Program-made: the position numbers and the translations under genes
Shown: positions 16,775 through 25,077 of the stretch, in pieces
Layout of the letters: each line of letters begins with the position of its first letter
Position numbering within the stretch: the first letter of the stretch is position 1
Notes under the pieces: model-generated
What the model saw: the letters and a program-made list of their open reading frames with translations, nothing else
What the model was told of the DNA's origin: nothing
Databases searched by the model: none
NCBI GenBank assembly: GCA_020723065.1
Contig: DYJP01000006.1
Coordinates: forward strand, 1-50,961
Reading direction: 5' to 3'
DNA: 50,961 nucleotides
Origin: Candidatus Micrarchaeum sp.
GTDB lineage: Archaea > Micrarchaeota > Micrarchaeia > CABMEP01

Positions 16775-17241
16775 ATGGAGAATTATCAAAAGATGTTCAT
16801 TTCTATCATGATACCTTTGGCCGTAGGGTTCATTGGATTGGCTTTCACCTCAAGTTCGCTTTCAGATTGATATTCTGATTTGGTCAAGCCAGGTTTCAAT
16901 CCGCCGAACTGGGTTTTCGCTCCAGTGTGGACCAGCCTTTACCTTCTAATGGGAACTGCAGCCTATTTAATCTGGAAAAAAGGATATTCTGAAAAAACTA
17001 AGCCGGCGTTTTTGGTTTATTTATTCAGCTTTTCCTGAATTTTTTATGGTTTGTCTTGTTCTTTGGATTAAGGAATCCGTTGTACGGGCTTTTAGAAATA
17101 GTTGTTTTTTGGTTTGTGATAGTTACAAATATATTTATGTTTTACAAGATTGATAAAGTTTCGGCTTATCTTCTGGTTCCTTATTTGCTGTGGGTGAGCT
17201 TTGCTTCGGTTCTTAATTATTTTATTTTCGTTCTTAATTAA
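16775..17241 (+). pseudogene. tspO: Broken tspO/MBR family gene
   Basis: Joined across two frames the translation matches TspO: 'GFIGLAFTSSSLSD', then 'YSDLVKPGFNPPNWVFAPVW', 'TSLYLLMGTAAYLIW', 'QLFLNFLWFVLFFGLRNP' and 'LLVPYLLWVSFASVLN'. Two lesions break it. A TGA after 'SSSLSD' sits where the family has Trp (TGG to TGA). A one-base loss near 17018-17025 (ttattcag, expected one more T) moves the frame. TspO is a five-helix tryptophan-rich membrane protein that binds porphyrins. All five helices remain recognisable, so the damage is recent, or one lesion may be a sequencing error. It lies between the DJ-1 gene (divergent) and tRNA-Gly. Confidence 0.85.
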
Positions 17242-17304
17242 TTTTAAAAAAATGAGGTAATAATTTTATCAAACTAAAATGTGTCAGTATCCTTTTAAAA
17301 ATAA

Positions 17305-17378
17305 TGCGGCGGCCGGGATTTGAACCCGGGTTGCAGCCTTGGCAAGGCCGCGTCCTAACCAGTCTAGACTACCGCCGC
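17305..17378 (-). tRNA. tRNA-Gly (GCC)
   Basis: The minus strand folds as a standard cloverleaf. The acceptor GCGGCGG pairs with CCGCCGC, discriminator A. The anticodon arm is CGGCC-TTGCCAA-GGCTG with anticodon GCC. The T arm reads CCGGG-TTCAAAT-CCCGG. There is no intron and no encoded CCA. Confidence 0.97.
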
Positions 17379-17460
17379 TTAAGAGCGTTTAATATCTAAA
17401 ACAGTAATATCTATTATTATTAACAATTTAAAAATTATTTGATTAGTCTCGGTTATCTGG

Positions 17461-18783
17461 TTAAATTCCAAGTAGGATTGCTATCGCAATAATTGCTACC
17501 GCTCCAATTATGAAGAGTCCTACAAATATTTTGAAACTCACTGGCAGATCCTCTATGTTGCTGTATTTTTCTTCAAGGCTCTTCTCTATTTGCATCCTTT
17601 CGAACGATGCCTCTTCTATTCCGTATTCGTTTATCACTGTGTTGGGGAAAATGTACTTGACGTTCGCCATTAGTGGTGGAAGTTTAAGATTTAGTTCCCA
17701 GAGGTCGTATTTTCCACCATCTATTAGTGAAGTCTTTGAGCAGTTAATGCAATCCACAGATACCGGAGGGATAAACATCGAATTCAGGAATACTGGGTTT
17801 TCTGCAATATTTCTTATTTTAACTATTGTAGGCTGGTTTTGTTCAAGTGGAGGCTGCGGAGAGAATACTACTGTAGTTTTGATCGGATTTATTTCGGTGT
17901 AATTTATTATCTCTATTGTTGTGCTTGATTGGAGGCTTACTGTCCTAGCGTCCTTTGAAGTTGCGTTTATCGAATCTTGCAATTTGCTTATATCTGAAGA
18001 GGTCCCAGTTCTTACCCTCAAGGCGTTCAAGTTCAGGAACTGGTTGTGCGTCGGGTCTATCTCTATCCAGCCGTATTCCGGAAGGAAAGTTTCTGCCCAG
18101 GCGTGCGGAATCCATTTCCTGTCAACATATACCTGGCCTATTATTATCCTTGTCGGATACGATTTCGATCTGGCCATTGCAATGAATAAGTTTGAGAATT
18201 CGTCACAGACTCCAGTTCTACTTTGAATCACCCAGTCGGAAGGCATAGTGGTCTGAGTTATATCGCTTATCGACACGTTCGTATATGAAAGATTATATTT
18301 TACGTTATCATAAACCCATTTGGACATGTTATAAAGCTCGAGGGGAGCGGAATCTCCTGATAATTCGCGGGCGATATCTGAAATTTCATCATTTATTTTT
18401 ATGTATTCAGTATTAGTAGAATACTCTTTTTTCATTATTTCAGTTCTGTTGCTATTGATTCGGTCAATGTAATCCGTCTGGATTATGAAGTTCGCAGAGA
18501 TTCTCTTCGCCCTGATGTTGCCGAATTCAAATTTTATATTCGATTCACTGTCTGAAATAATTTTATATGGATCGGAAAAGTTCATGCTTATTATCTTCTG
18601 ATTTGCGCTTTCAGTAGGAACAGTAACTTTGAGTTCGGCATGCTCAAGAACCCCATCCGCAACCACATCCCATGTCATGGTTACATTGAGCAATGCAGTT
18701 GTAGGTCTCGCATGGATTCTAGGAAAAATTAGCATGAGTAGAATTGCCAGATAAAAGAGTATACATGAACCTTTTTTTTGCAT
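17461..18783 (-). CDS. Secreted, membrane-anchored transglutaminase-like protein
   Basis: 440 residues: an N-terminal signal/TM segment ('ILFYLAILLMLIF', residues 8-20), an extracytoplasmic region of ~400 residues, and a C-terminal TM helix ('IFVGLFIIGAVAIIAIAILLGI'). A transglutaminase-like core lies at about 145-250 with a clear catalytic triad: Cys193 in 'RTGVCDEFSNLF', His228 in 'WIPHAWAETF' and Asp243 in 'WIEIDPTHN'. Archaeal homologs are thought to act as surface peptidases or crosslinking enzymes; the substrate is unknown. It sits alone between tRNA-Gly and tRNA-Phe. Confidence 0.88.
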   Translation of the reverse strand: MQKKGSCILFYLAILLMLIFPRIHARPTTALLNVTMTWDVVADGVLEHAELKVTVPTESANQKIISMNFSDPYKIISDSESNIKFEFGNIRAKRISANFIIQTDYIDRINSNRTEIMKKEYSTNTEYIKINDEISDIARELSGDSAPLELYNMSKWVYDNVKYNLSYTNVSISDITQTTMPSDWVIQSRTGVCDEFSNLFIAMARSKSYPTRIIIGQVYVDRKWIPHAWAETFLPEYGWIEIDPTHNQFLNLNALRVRTGTSSDISKLQDSINATSKDARTVSLQSSTTIEIINYTEINPIKTTVVFSPQPPLEQNQPTIVKIRNIAENPVFLNSMFIPPVSVDCINCSKTSLIDGGKYDLWELNLKLPPLMANVKYIFPNTVINEYGIEEASFERMQIEKSLEEKYSNIEDLPVSFKIFVGLFIIGAVAIIAIAILLGI

Positions 18784-18940
18784 ACAAAAATTTGTAATGT
18801 AAGGTTTAATTAAGTATCTTTGATTCGCAAAAATCAGTCAGTATAGTTCATTCGTTCTGCAGGCACTTTGCAGCTTATTTGATAAGTACAGCGTGCGTTT
18901 GAGATCTTAAATATGTTGTGATTTTTTTACACAGTGAAAG

Positions 18941-19013
18941 TGCCGTGGGGCGGATTTGAACCACCAACCTTTCGGTCTTCAGCCGAATGCTCTCCCAATT
19001 GAGCTACCGCGGC
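18941..19013 (-). tRNA. tRNA-Phe (GAA)
   Basis: Minus-strand cloverleaf: acceptor GCCGCGG with CCACGGC, D arm GCTC-AATTGGGA-GAGC, anticodon arm TTCGG-CTGAAGA-CCGAA with anticodon GAA, T arm GGTGG-TTCAAAT-CCGCC, discriminator A. One acceptor pair (position 5-68) is C:A instead of C:G. No intron, no encoded CCA. Confidence 0.95.
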
Positions 19014-19086
19014 GCTTTATTCTTGATTAAACAAGATAAAGATGTTTATTATTATTGTCCTATATTTTAAATTCTTTCTTTTTTGT

Positions 19087-19467
19087 TCACAGCAGTTCTT
19101 CTATTCTTCTGTTTATACTAGTCATTTTCTTCTTTGTTATAGAATAAGACTTTTCGTTCTTTTCAAGTTCCTGAAGATATGCAAAATACCATCCTTCGTA
19201 AGGCATCTTCCAGGCCATAAGAGTGGTGATCCCGGTGTTTTCTTGCCAGAAGTCAAGGGCCGCGAACTTCTCGTGATCTATCGCAATTCTATCTCCGTTC
19301 CAAGCCTTGCACTCTATCGCATACTGCTTTCCTTTCTTGAAAACAAGTATGTCCGGGCTTGTGGCGTTTACTCCGCTCCCTGCCGATCTGACTATGCTAT
19401 ATCCCTTGTCTTCGAAAAGATGGATCAGTTCTCTTTCATTTCTTGCGCCCTTTCTGTAGGTGTACAT
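19087..19467 (-). CDS. hjc: Holliday junction resolvase Hjc
   Basis: 126 residues from the ATG at 19467; the track start 39 bp upstream adds a non-conserved leader. The nuclease signature is complete: 'RKGARNERELIHLFEDKGY', 'RSAGSGVNATSPDILVF' and 'QYAIECKAW', giving the Glu, Asp and E-x-K metal-binding residues. The dimer cuts four-way junctions during recombination and fork repair. A TATA-like 'TTTATAAA' ~30-36 bp before the ATG implies a short leader. It is divergent from the CBS-domain gene. Confidence 0.95.
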   Translation of the reverse strand: MYTYRKGARNERELIHLFEDKGYSIVRSAGSGVNATSPDILVFKKGKQYAIECKAWNGDRIAIDHEKFAALDFWQENTGITTLMAWKMPYEGWYFAYLQELEKNEKSYSITKKKMTSINRRIEELL

Positions 19468-19554
19468 CGTATCATTTCTATCTGATTGGAGAGGTTTATA
19501 AATCATTCAGCTAAATTAGTAATGTTTATTTATAGATAGATTGTGGTGGATATC

Positions 19555-20172
19555 ATGGCAGAAGAATCTTTCCAGAGATCAAGACCGCTTCGTGCGCTTG
19601 TAAGAATATTCAGGGGCGAGAAGCCGTCGGTGCCGCTTGACGCGGTTATGAAGAAGGGCGTTGTAGTCATTGATTCGTCTAAGTCAGCGCTCGATGCAGC
19701 CAAGCTTATGGACAAGAACAGGATCGGATCTGTAGTTGTCATTGAGAAAGGCAAGGCGATAGGCATAATAACAGAGAGGGATCTTGTCAGAAGAGTACTC
19801 TCAATGAAGAAGAAGCCTACAATAAAAGTAAAGCAGATAATGTCTTCCCCGTTAAGAGTTGCAAATCCAAATCAGGAAGTGGAAGATGCAGTCTTGGCGA
19901 TGAAGAAGTATAAGATCAAGAAGCTTGTCATAGTAGGTGAGAAGGAAAGGCTGCTTGGAATAGTGACTGATTCGGATATTACAAGGGCACTCCCAGGTAT
20001 GCTCGATCTTTTGAAGGAGATAGGAAACTATAACAGGCTGAATGAAAATACCTATACTTTGGGTGTGTGCCAGAAATGTGGAATGTATTCAGATACTCTG
20101 CAGTATGTAAACGGCGAGCTTATCTGTGAGGATTGTAGGAACCAGGAAGAAGAGCAGTACGAAACAGAGTAA
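19555..20172 (+). CDS. CBS-domain pair protein with C-terminal zinc ribbon
   Basis: 205 residues from ATG 19555, preceded by GGTGGATATC; the GTG in the track overlaps that site. Two CBS repeats occupy about 20-150 ('DAAKLMDKNRIGSVVVIEKG', 'ITERDLVRRVLSM', then 'DAVLAMKKYKIKKLVIVGE', 'IVTDSDITRALPG'). The C-terminus carries a four-Cys ribbon, 'CQKCGMYSD' with 'CEDCRN'. CBS pairs sense adenosine nucleotides or SAM. The ribbon suggests binding to another macromolecule. A partner is not evident from the neighbours. Confidence 0.9.
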   Translation: MAEESFQRSRPLRALVRIFRGEKPSVPLDAVMKKGVVVIDSSKSALDAAKLMDKNRIGSVVVIEKGKAIGIITERDLVRRVLSMKKKPTIKVKQIMSSPLRVANPNQEVEDAVLAMKKYKIKKLVIVGEKERLLGIVTDSDITRALPGMLDLLKEIGNYNRLNENTYTLGVCQKCGMYSDTLQYVNGELICEDCRNQEEEQYETE

Positions 20173-20311
20173 TCCTTTATTATTTTTATATTTCTCTTTT
20201 TTGTTGTTTTCAAGACTTTATTATAACCAGTAGTGAATATCGGCCCTTATAAAATCAAAAGATTTAAAAATAAGTATCACTTAATCATATCAAGTGTAAT
20301 AATAACAGTGT

Positions 20312-20821
20312 ATGCCGGTTTGGTATATAATCAACTCAAAAATCATGAGATTAAATACTGTCAGACAGAAGCTAAAAAGCCTTAAGCGGGTGCTTGATCA
20401 TCTTAAAAATGATAGAATCATCGTTCTCGTTGAAGGCAAGCGTGATATTTATGCTCTTAAAAATTCACACTTTTACGAGGGCCAAGTGTTCCAAGTGTCC
20501 ACTAGGAAGCCTTATGAATTAGCTCAGCTTTTGATTGGCAGCGACAAGATTGTAGTGATATTGACTGACTATGACAGTTATGGCGAACAGCTCATGGAGA
20601 GGTTTGCTGAAGAACTGGTCGCAAATAATATTCAGATCGACATCACCACAAGAAAGACTCTCCGCTGGATTTTGGGTTTAAGAACAATAGAGGATTTACC
20701 GGCCGCTTACGCTGATTTTGTTACACAAGTAGCCTTTGCCCAGCATGAAATCTGTTTGGGTGAGGACATATTGCAACTGTTCGATAGTAATAATGAAGTT
20801 GCAATGTATAACAGAAGGTAG
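20312..20821 (+). CDS. Small Toprim-domain protein (UPF0292-like)
   Basis: 169 residues in the track; an alternative ATG at 20345 removes eleven residues and may be the true start, and I cannot decide. The Toprim fold shows the Glu motif 'IIVLVEGKRDIYAL' and the D-x-D motif 'VVILTDYDSYGEQL', with 'RKTLRWILGLRTIEDLPAAY' after it. Small stand-alone Toprim proteins occur in archaea and in RNase M5 and OLD-like nucleases; activity is unproven. It lies 67 bp upstream of dnaG, which also contains a Toprim domain, and they may be co-transcribed. Confidence 0.75.
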   Translation: MPVWYIINSKIMRLNTVRQKLKSLKRVLDHLKNDRIIVLVEGKRDIYALKNSHFYEGQVFQVSTRKPYELAQLLIGSDKIVVILTDYDSYGEQLMERFAEELVANNIQIDITTRKTLRWILGLRTIEDLPAAYADFVTQVAFAQHEICLGEDILQLFDSNNEVAMYNRR

Positions 20822-20888
20822 CAAGAAATTAACTTACTTGCTTCGTCTTTGCATATCAGAAAGTCAATAGAATATACAAGGTGAGATA

Positions 20889-22205
20889 ATGGGAAAAATA
20901 TATATCGATACTGTAAAATATGTGGTTCATGCTAATGTTGAAATAACAGGTCTGGTTGAGAAGCCAGATGTAGTTGGGGCGATTTTCGGCCAAACTGAAG
21001 GTCTTTTGGGTGAAGAGCTTGATTTAAGGGAACTCCAGAAGAACGGAAGGATAGGCAGGATAGAAGTCAACCTCCAGCCAAAGGGCAATAAGTCCGTGGG
21101 AATAATCGAGATTCCGTCCAGTCTTGATTTGGTCGAGACCTGCATCATAGCTTCTGCATTGGAAACTGTGGATAGGGTAGGCCCTTGTGAGGCGAACATC
21201 GTAGTCCAGCGTGTAGAAGACACTAGAAATGTCAAGAGAAAGAAAGTAATCGAGAGAGCAAAGGATCTAGTTAAGAAGATGATCACAACAGAAATTCCAG
21301 AGAGGAAAGAGCTTTCCGAATTAGTAAGATCGGAAGTTAAGACAGCTGAGATATCAACATACGGTTCAGAGAAGCTTCCAGCAGGACCAAACCTCGATGC
21401 AGCAGAAGCGATTATTCTGGTGGAGGGAAGGGCAGATGTCATCAATATGCTTAAGAACGACATAAATAACGTAATTGCAATAGGTGGTGCGAACGTTCCG
21501 AAGACAGTGGTAGATCTCTGTAAGAGAAAGGAAGTGACCCTTTTCGTAGATGGAGATAGGGGAGGAGAAATAATCATGAGGGAAGTCCTCAACAACTGCG
21601 AAGTCGATTACGTAACTAAAGCCCCTTCAGGAACTGAGGTGGAAGAACTTACAAGAAAGGAGATCCTTAAGTCCCTGCGATCGAGAGTCCCAGTTGAGCA
21701 GGCAGATTCCCTTAAAAGAAGGAGAGAGGAAGGTACTTTCGAACATCAGTACCGGTCTACGATAAGATCTGAAGCACAGAGAGAGGCGAGGGAAGCATAT
21801 AAGGAATTTTCAAGGGAATCTACTCCGGTGCAAACCGAAAAACAAGCAAGCATAGTCAAGGACATAAATGAATCAATTTCCGGAATATCGGCTCCACCTG
21901 CACCGAAGCAGCAGTCGGCGATGCCAGAGAAGATCCAGACTGAGCTTAATTCTTTGGAAGGTTCGCTCAAGGCAAGATTCTATGACGAGCAGATGAACAC
22001 GATCAATGAGGTCGCAGTCAGAGACGTCACAAGAGTCCTTCAAGATACGAAAGGAGTCTCCATAGTGGTTCTCGACGGAATAATTACTCAGAGACTAGTC
22101 GATTTGACCGAGAACATGAATATTAAGATGATAGCCGGAATAAAGATGGGCAACGTCTTTAGGAAGCCGCAGAACCTTCAGATTTTTGTTAAGCAGCAGG
22201 TCTGA
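20889..22205 (+). CDS. dnaG: Archaeal DnaG-like primase/exosome subunit
   Basis: 438 residues, standard for archaeal DnaG. The N-terminal archaeal region begins 'IDTVKYVVHANVEITGLVEK'. The central Toprim domain has 'AIILVEGRADVINML' and 'VTLFVDGDRGGEII'. A long charged linker (about 270-350) precedes a conserved C-terminal segment ('VVLDGIITQRLVDLTE'). In archaea the protein associates with the RNA-degrading exosome and has primase activity in vitro. The ATG follows 'aaggtgagata', a good ribosome binding site. Confidence 0.95.
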   Translation: MGKIYIDTVKYVVHANVEITGLVEKPDVVGAIFGQTEGLLGEELDLRELQKNGRIGRIEVNLQPKGNKSVGIIEIPSSLDLVETCIIASALETVDRVGPCEANIVVQRVEDTRNVKRKKVIERAKDLVKKMITTEIPERKELSELVRSEVKTAEISTYGSEKLPAGPNLDAAEAIILVEGRADVINMLKNDINNVIAIGGANVPKTVVDLCKRKEVTLFVDGDRGGEIIMREVLNNCEVDYVTKAPSGTEVEELTRKEILKSLRSRVPVEQADSLKRRREEGTFEHQYRSTIRSEAQREAREAYKEFSRESTPVQTEKQASIVKDINESISGISAPPAPKQQSAMPEKIQTELNSLEGSLKARFYDEQMNTINEVAVRDVTRVLQDTKGVSIVVLDGIITQRLVDLTENMNIKMIAGIKMGNVFRKPQNLQIFVKQQV

Positions 22206-22292
22206 TTAAGGTCTGAACTTTTATTTTTAGCTTTTTTTATTTTAATTCTTTTTTTTATTTTAAAATAAATTAGCAGCAGCATCGTGTAACAA

Positions 22293-23333
22293 TTATTTAT
22301 ACTTGAACCTAAGAATTCCTACTACCCCGCCAAGTTTGTGGAGGTTCTTCCAGGGTTCCTCGCCGGATGTAAATATTGTTATGTCAACGCCTTTAGCCTT
22401 GGCTTCATCTAGTATCTCCGGTTTCTTCCTTACGAAATCATCCAATACATAAAGTTCCGACAGTGCGCTGTAGTCGTTGGCTTCTCTGACTTCTTCTATC
22501 CCTTTGACCGCCATCCCGCTTCCCTTCCCAGCTTCGGCCATGTATCTTTCTATCTTTTCAAACTCGGTCGAGACCCGGTCCTCTTTGATGAGGCGCTTGA
22601 CGGTTCCGCTCTTGATGAGCTCATAGATCCCGCTCTTTTCTGCCGTGCTGGTGTGCTCGATAGTTATATTCTTGAGAAGCTCCGGATGCCTGTTCCTTAT
22701 ATAGTTCCTGAACGATTCTGCAGTAAAACCAGGTCCTGCGACAAGTACTTTCTTCGAATTTTGGATTATTTTGACGAGTTCTGCGAAAAATTTGACAATC
22801 TTTTCCTCGTAGGCGTCGTCTCGCTTGGAGGTCCTGCTTTCAAGCTCAAAGTCGAACTCGACTCCATATGTTTTGAGCGTCGCAACATTAGCGAGTTTGT
22901 CGTCTATGACCATTATCTTTATTATTGGGCGCTTGCTGCTCTTTTGAGCATCCTTTATTCTTTCGAAATGGTAAGTCGTCCATTTAGCCTTCTTTATCTT
23001 GTAGGAGTATCCAGGTTCGATCTCTATCGTGTGATGGCTCCCTTTCTGGACGTATTCTTCTGGGGTTCCCGCCAGTATCTTTCCCATTACCCTCAGAACG
23101 TTTGCGTTCTTGTGAAGCTCCGCTCTTTCCACTTCAAGTTCTATGGTGACTTCTTTCTTTTCTCCAGCCTCTCCCTTCTCGCCTTCGGACCTGAATCTGC
23201 GTATAGTTTTACCTATCACTATGTCTCCAGGGTTTATTATTTTCATAAGGTGCCAAAGGTCCTCGAAGTTTTCGGCTTCGAGCTTCATTTCACCGAGTCT
23301 TTGGTCGAATTTTATCATTTTCATAAGCATCAT
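22293..23333 (-). CDS. pelA: Ribosome rescue factor Pelota (Dom34)
   Basis: 346 residues with the three Pelota domains. The N-terminal Sm-like domain includes 'DLWHLMKIINPGDIVIGKT' and 'VERAELHKNANVLRVMGKI'. The central eRF1-like domain lacks a GGQ, as Pelota should, and has 'KKVLVAGPGFTAESFRNYI'. The C-terminal domain includes 'ALSELYVLDDFVRK' and 'GGVVGILRF'. It recognises stalled ribosomes and splits them with ABCE1. Four in-frame ATGs lie within the first six codons; the exact start is uncertain and does not affect the domains. Confidence 0.95.
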   Translation of the reverse strand: MMLMKMIKFDQRLGEMKLEAENFEDLWHLMKIINPGDIVIGKTIRRFRSEGEKGEAGEKKEVTIELEVERAELHKNANVLRVMGKILAGTPEEYVQKGSHHTIEIEPGYSYKIKKAKWTTYHFERIKDAQKSSKRPIIKIMVIDDKLANVATLKTYGVEFDFELESRTSKRDDAYEEKIVKFFAELVKIIQNSKKVLVAGPGFTAESFRNYIRNRHPELLKNITIEHTSTAEKSGIYELIKSGTVKRLIKEDRVSTEFEKIERYMAEAGKGSGMAVKGIEEVREANDYSALSELYVLDDFVRKKPEILDEAKAKGVDITIFTSGEEPWKNLHKLGGVVGILRFKYK

Positions 23334-23465
23334 CTTAATAGGGTTTGGTTGCGTTTCTGTAGATGTGATCTTTGCCTATAAGCGCAATTATTTAATACTT
23401 ACTGGGTGTATTATAAGCATAATATACTTTAATAATTAAGTTTAAAAACGAATAACAGTGGTAGT

Positions 23466-24497
23466 ATGGCAAATGCGGACAAAGGGATACTTTTAGCATT
23501 AATTTTGGTATTCGGGCTCGTGATAATATCTGGCTGCACATCGAGCAAGAAATGTTCGGTAGATTCAGATTGCGCCACATGGCAGGTTTGCAACACAACA
23601 TCGACAAAATGTATGGCTGGACCAGGATTCTGCGAATCAGATTCCAATTGTCAAAATTACCAGCAGTGTAACACTAAGACACACACCTGCACGCTTAAGA
23701 CAGGAATGTGCGCGGTTGATTCCGATTGCGCGGATTGGCAGGAATGTGACCTTTTGAACAATGTATGCAAGGTTAAGCTTGGATACTGCATAGACAGCTC
23801 ATATTGTATAAAGGACTATGAAATTTGTGATTCTACCAGCCATACTTGCGTGGCCAAGGCTGGAAGATGCAATAATGATTATGATTGTGAAGGCTGGCAG
23901 CTCTGCAACTCATCCACTAACGTATGCTACCCGAGAGAAGGATACTGTTTCACAAAGCTTGACTGCAATGCATGGGAAGAGTGCAATGACAGGACAAATG
24001 AATGCAAAGTAAGGGAGGGATACTGCGGCAACGACGCAGACTGTTCATCGTGGCAGTCGTGCGACCTTTCAACTCACAGGTGCGAGGCAGGTCTGGCTTA
24101 CTGCGCTCTTGATTCTGATTGCGAAACATGGCAGTACTGCTATCCATCGACCCATAAGTGCAAGGCAAGAACTGGATATTGCAGCTCAACATCCGACTGT
24201 CCTGGCGGATACTCTGGCTATCAGACATGCGATTCATCTTCGCACACATGCGTTCTTACATTGGGTAAGTGTATTGCAGATGCAGACTGTAACTCCTGGG
24301 AATACTGCAATACTAATTATAATGTATGCGATGTGAAAACAGGGTATTGCAATTCGGAGGATGACTGTGCAACCACAGAGGGATGCGACGATTCCACCCA
24401 CAGGTGCTATACATTAAGCTGTAGGACAGACTCTGACTGCTCTTCAGGCTATAAATGCGACACCTTATTCACTTACTCCTGCCAGAAGATCCAGTAA
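23466..24497 (+). CDS. Lipoprotein of about twelve Dickkopf-like Cys repeats
   Basis: 343 residues. A signal sequence ('GILLALILVFGLVIISGC') ends in a lipobox-like Cys, so the mature protein is probably lipid-anchored outside the cell. From residue 29 it consists of about twelve tandem ~26-residue units, C-x-x-D-x-D-C-x-x-W-q-x-C-n-x-x-t-x-x-C, ending with a 'TGYC'-like linker that starts the next unit. Four Cys per unit suggest two disulfides each. The units resemble the Dickkopf/EB-like repeats of the giant protein at the window start but carry a conserved Trp. A binding or structural role is plausible; function unknown. Confidence 0.88.
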   Translation: MANADKGILLALILVFGLVIISGCTSSKKCSVDSDCATWQVCNTTSTKCMAGPGFCESDSNCQNYQQCNTKTHTCTLKTGMCAVDSDCADWQECDLLNNVCKVKLGYCIDSSYCIKDYEICDSTSHTCVAKAGRCNNDYDCEGWQLCNSSTNVCYPREGYCFTKLDCNAWEECNDRTNECKVREGYCGNDADCSSWQSCDLSTHRCEAGLAYCALDSDCETWQYCYPSTHKCKARTGYCSSTSDCPGGYSGYQTCDSSSHTCVLTLGKCIADADCNSWEYCNTNYNVCDVKTGYCNSEDDCATTEGCDDSTHRCYTLSCRTDSDCSSGYKCDTLFTYSCQKIQ

Positions 24498-24532
24498 TTT
24501 TTTTACATTTTTTTGGTTTTGAAGGAATTTAG

Positions 24533-25012
24533 ATGTTTGAATTCATAATTCAGGCCATAATTGAGATGCTAAACAATCCTTTGTTGGTTTCATTAATTCT
24601 TGGTGCGTTGCCAATTTCTGAAATAAGAGGGGCTTCATTTTATGCATTTTCTATCGGCCAGCCATTGCTTATCCTGCCGGCTATGTTTTCAAATATGCTT
24701 GTCTGCCCGCTCATACTTCTCTTCTGGGATCTTGTAAGGATTCCTAAGATAGCAGAGTTGATTCTGGGCAGGTCTTTGGAGCACAAGCTTCTCAAATTTG
24801 GAAAGAGCTACGAAACGCAGGGACTTCTGGCTCTAATACTTTTCATAGGGATTCCGTTTCCGCTCACTGGAGTATACACTGGCACGCTGCTGGCGAATAT
24901 ACTTGGAATAAAGAGGAAGAAAATACTATTTGCCTCTGTTCTGGGTGTGATGCTAGCGACTTTTGTAATGTTCATATTGCTTGGAGGTTTTTCAGTTTTC
25001 TTTTCTTCTTGA
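24533..25012 (+). CDS. Small multidrug-export-type membrane protein (COG2426 family)
   Basis: 159 residues with about four hydrophobic segments. The family hallmark 'ALPISEIRGASFYAFSIG' is in the first third, and 'FIGIPFPLTGVYTGTLLANI' and 'FASVLGVMLATFVMFILLGG' make up the second half. The two P-x-(E/T)-x-(R/G)-G re-entrant-type motifs place it with the small multi-drug export family near DedA-like transporters. Substrate unproven. It follows the lipoprotein by 35 bp on the same strand. Confidence 0.85.
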   Translation: MFEFIIQAIIEMLNNPLLVSLILGALPISEIRGASFYAFSIGQPLLILPAMFSNMLVCPLILLFWDLVRIPKIAELILGRSLEHKLLKFGKSYETQGLLALILFIGIPFPLTGVYTGTLLANILGIKRKKILFASVLGVMLATFVMFILLGGFSVFFSS

Positions 25013-25077
25013 ATGTCTAAGCCGCTGGCTAAAGATCGTAAAATAAAAAAAGAGAAAAATAAAAAATAAGAAGTCGC

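Noticed and set aside
20927-21595. 222-residue minus-strand ORF inside dnaG
   Set aside because: It is Ser/Thr/Leu-rich antisense translation of the conserved DnaG Toprim region.
22653-23381. 242-residue plus-strand ORF inside pelA
   Set aside because: It is antisense to a well-conserved Pelota gene.
23466-24497. Tandem repeats as a CRISPR-like array
   Set aside because: The repetition is at the protein level (Cys-repeat units); the DNA units vary and are translated throughout.
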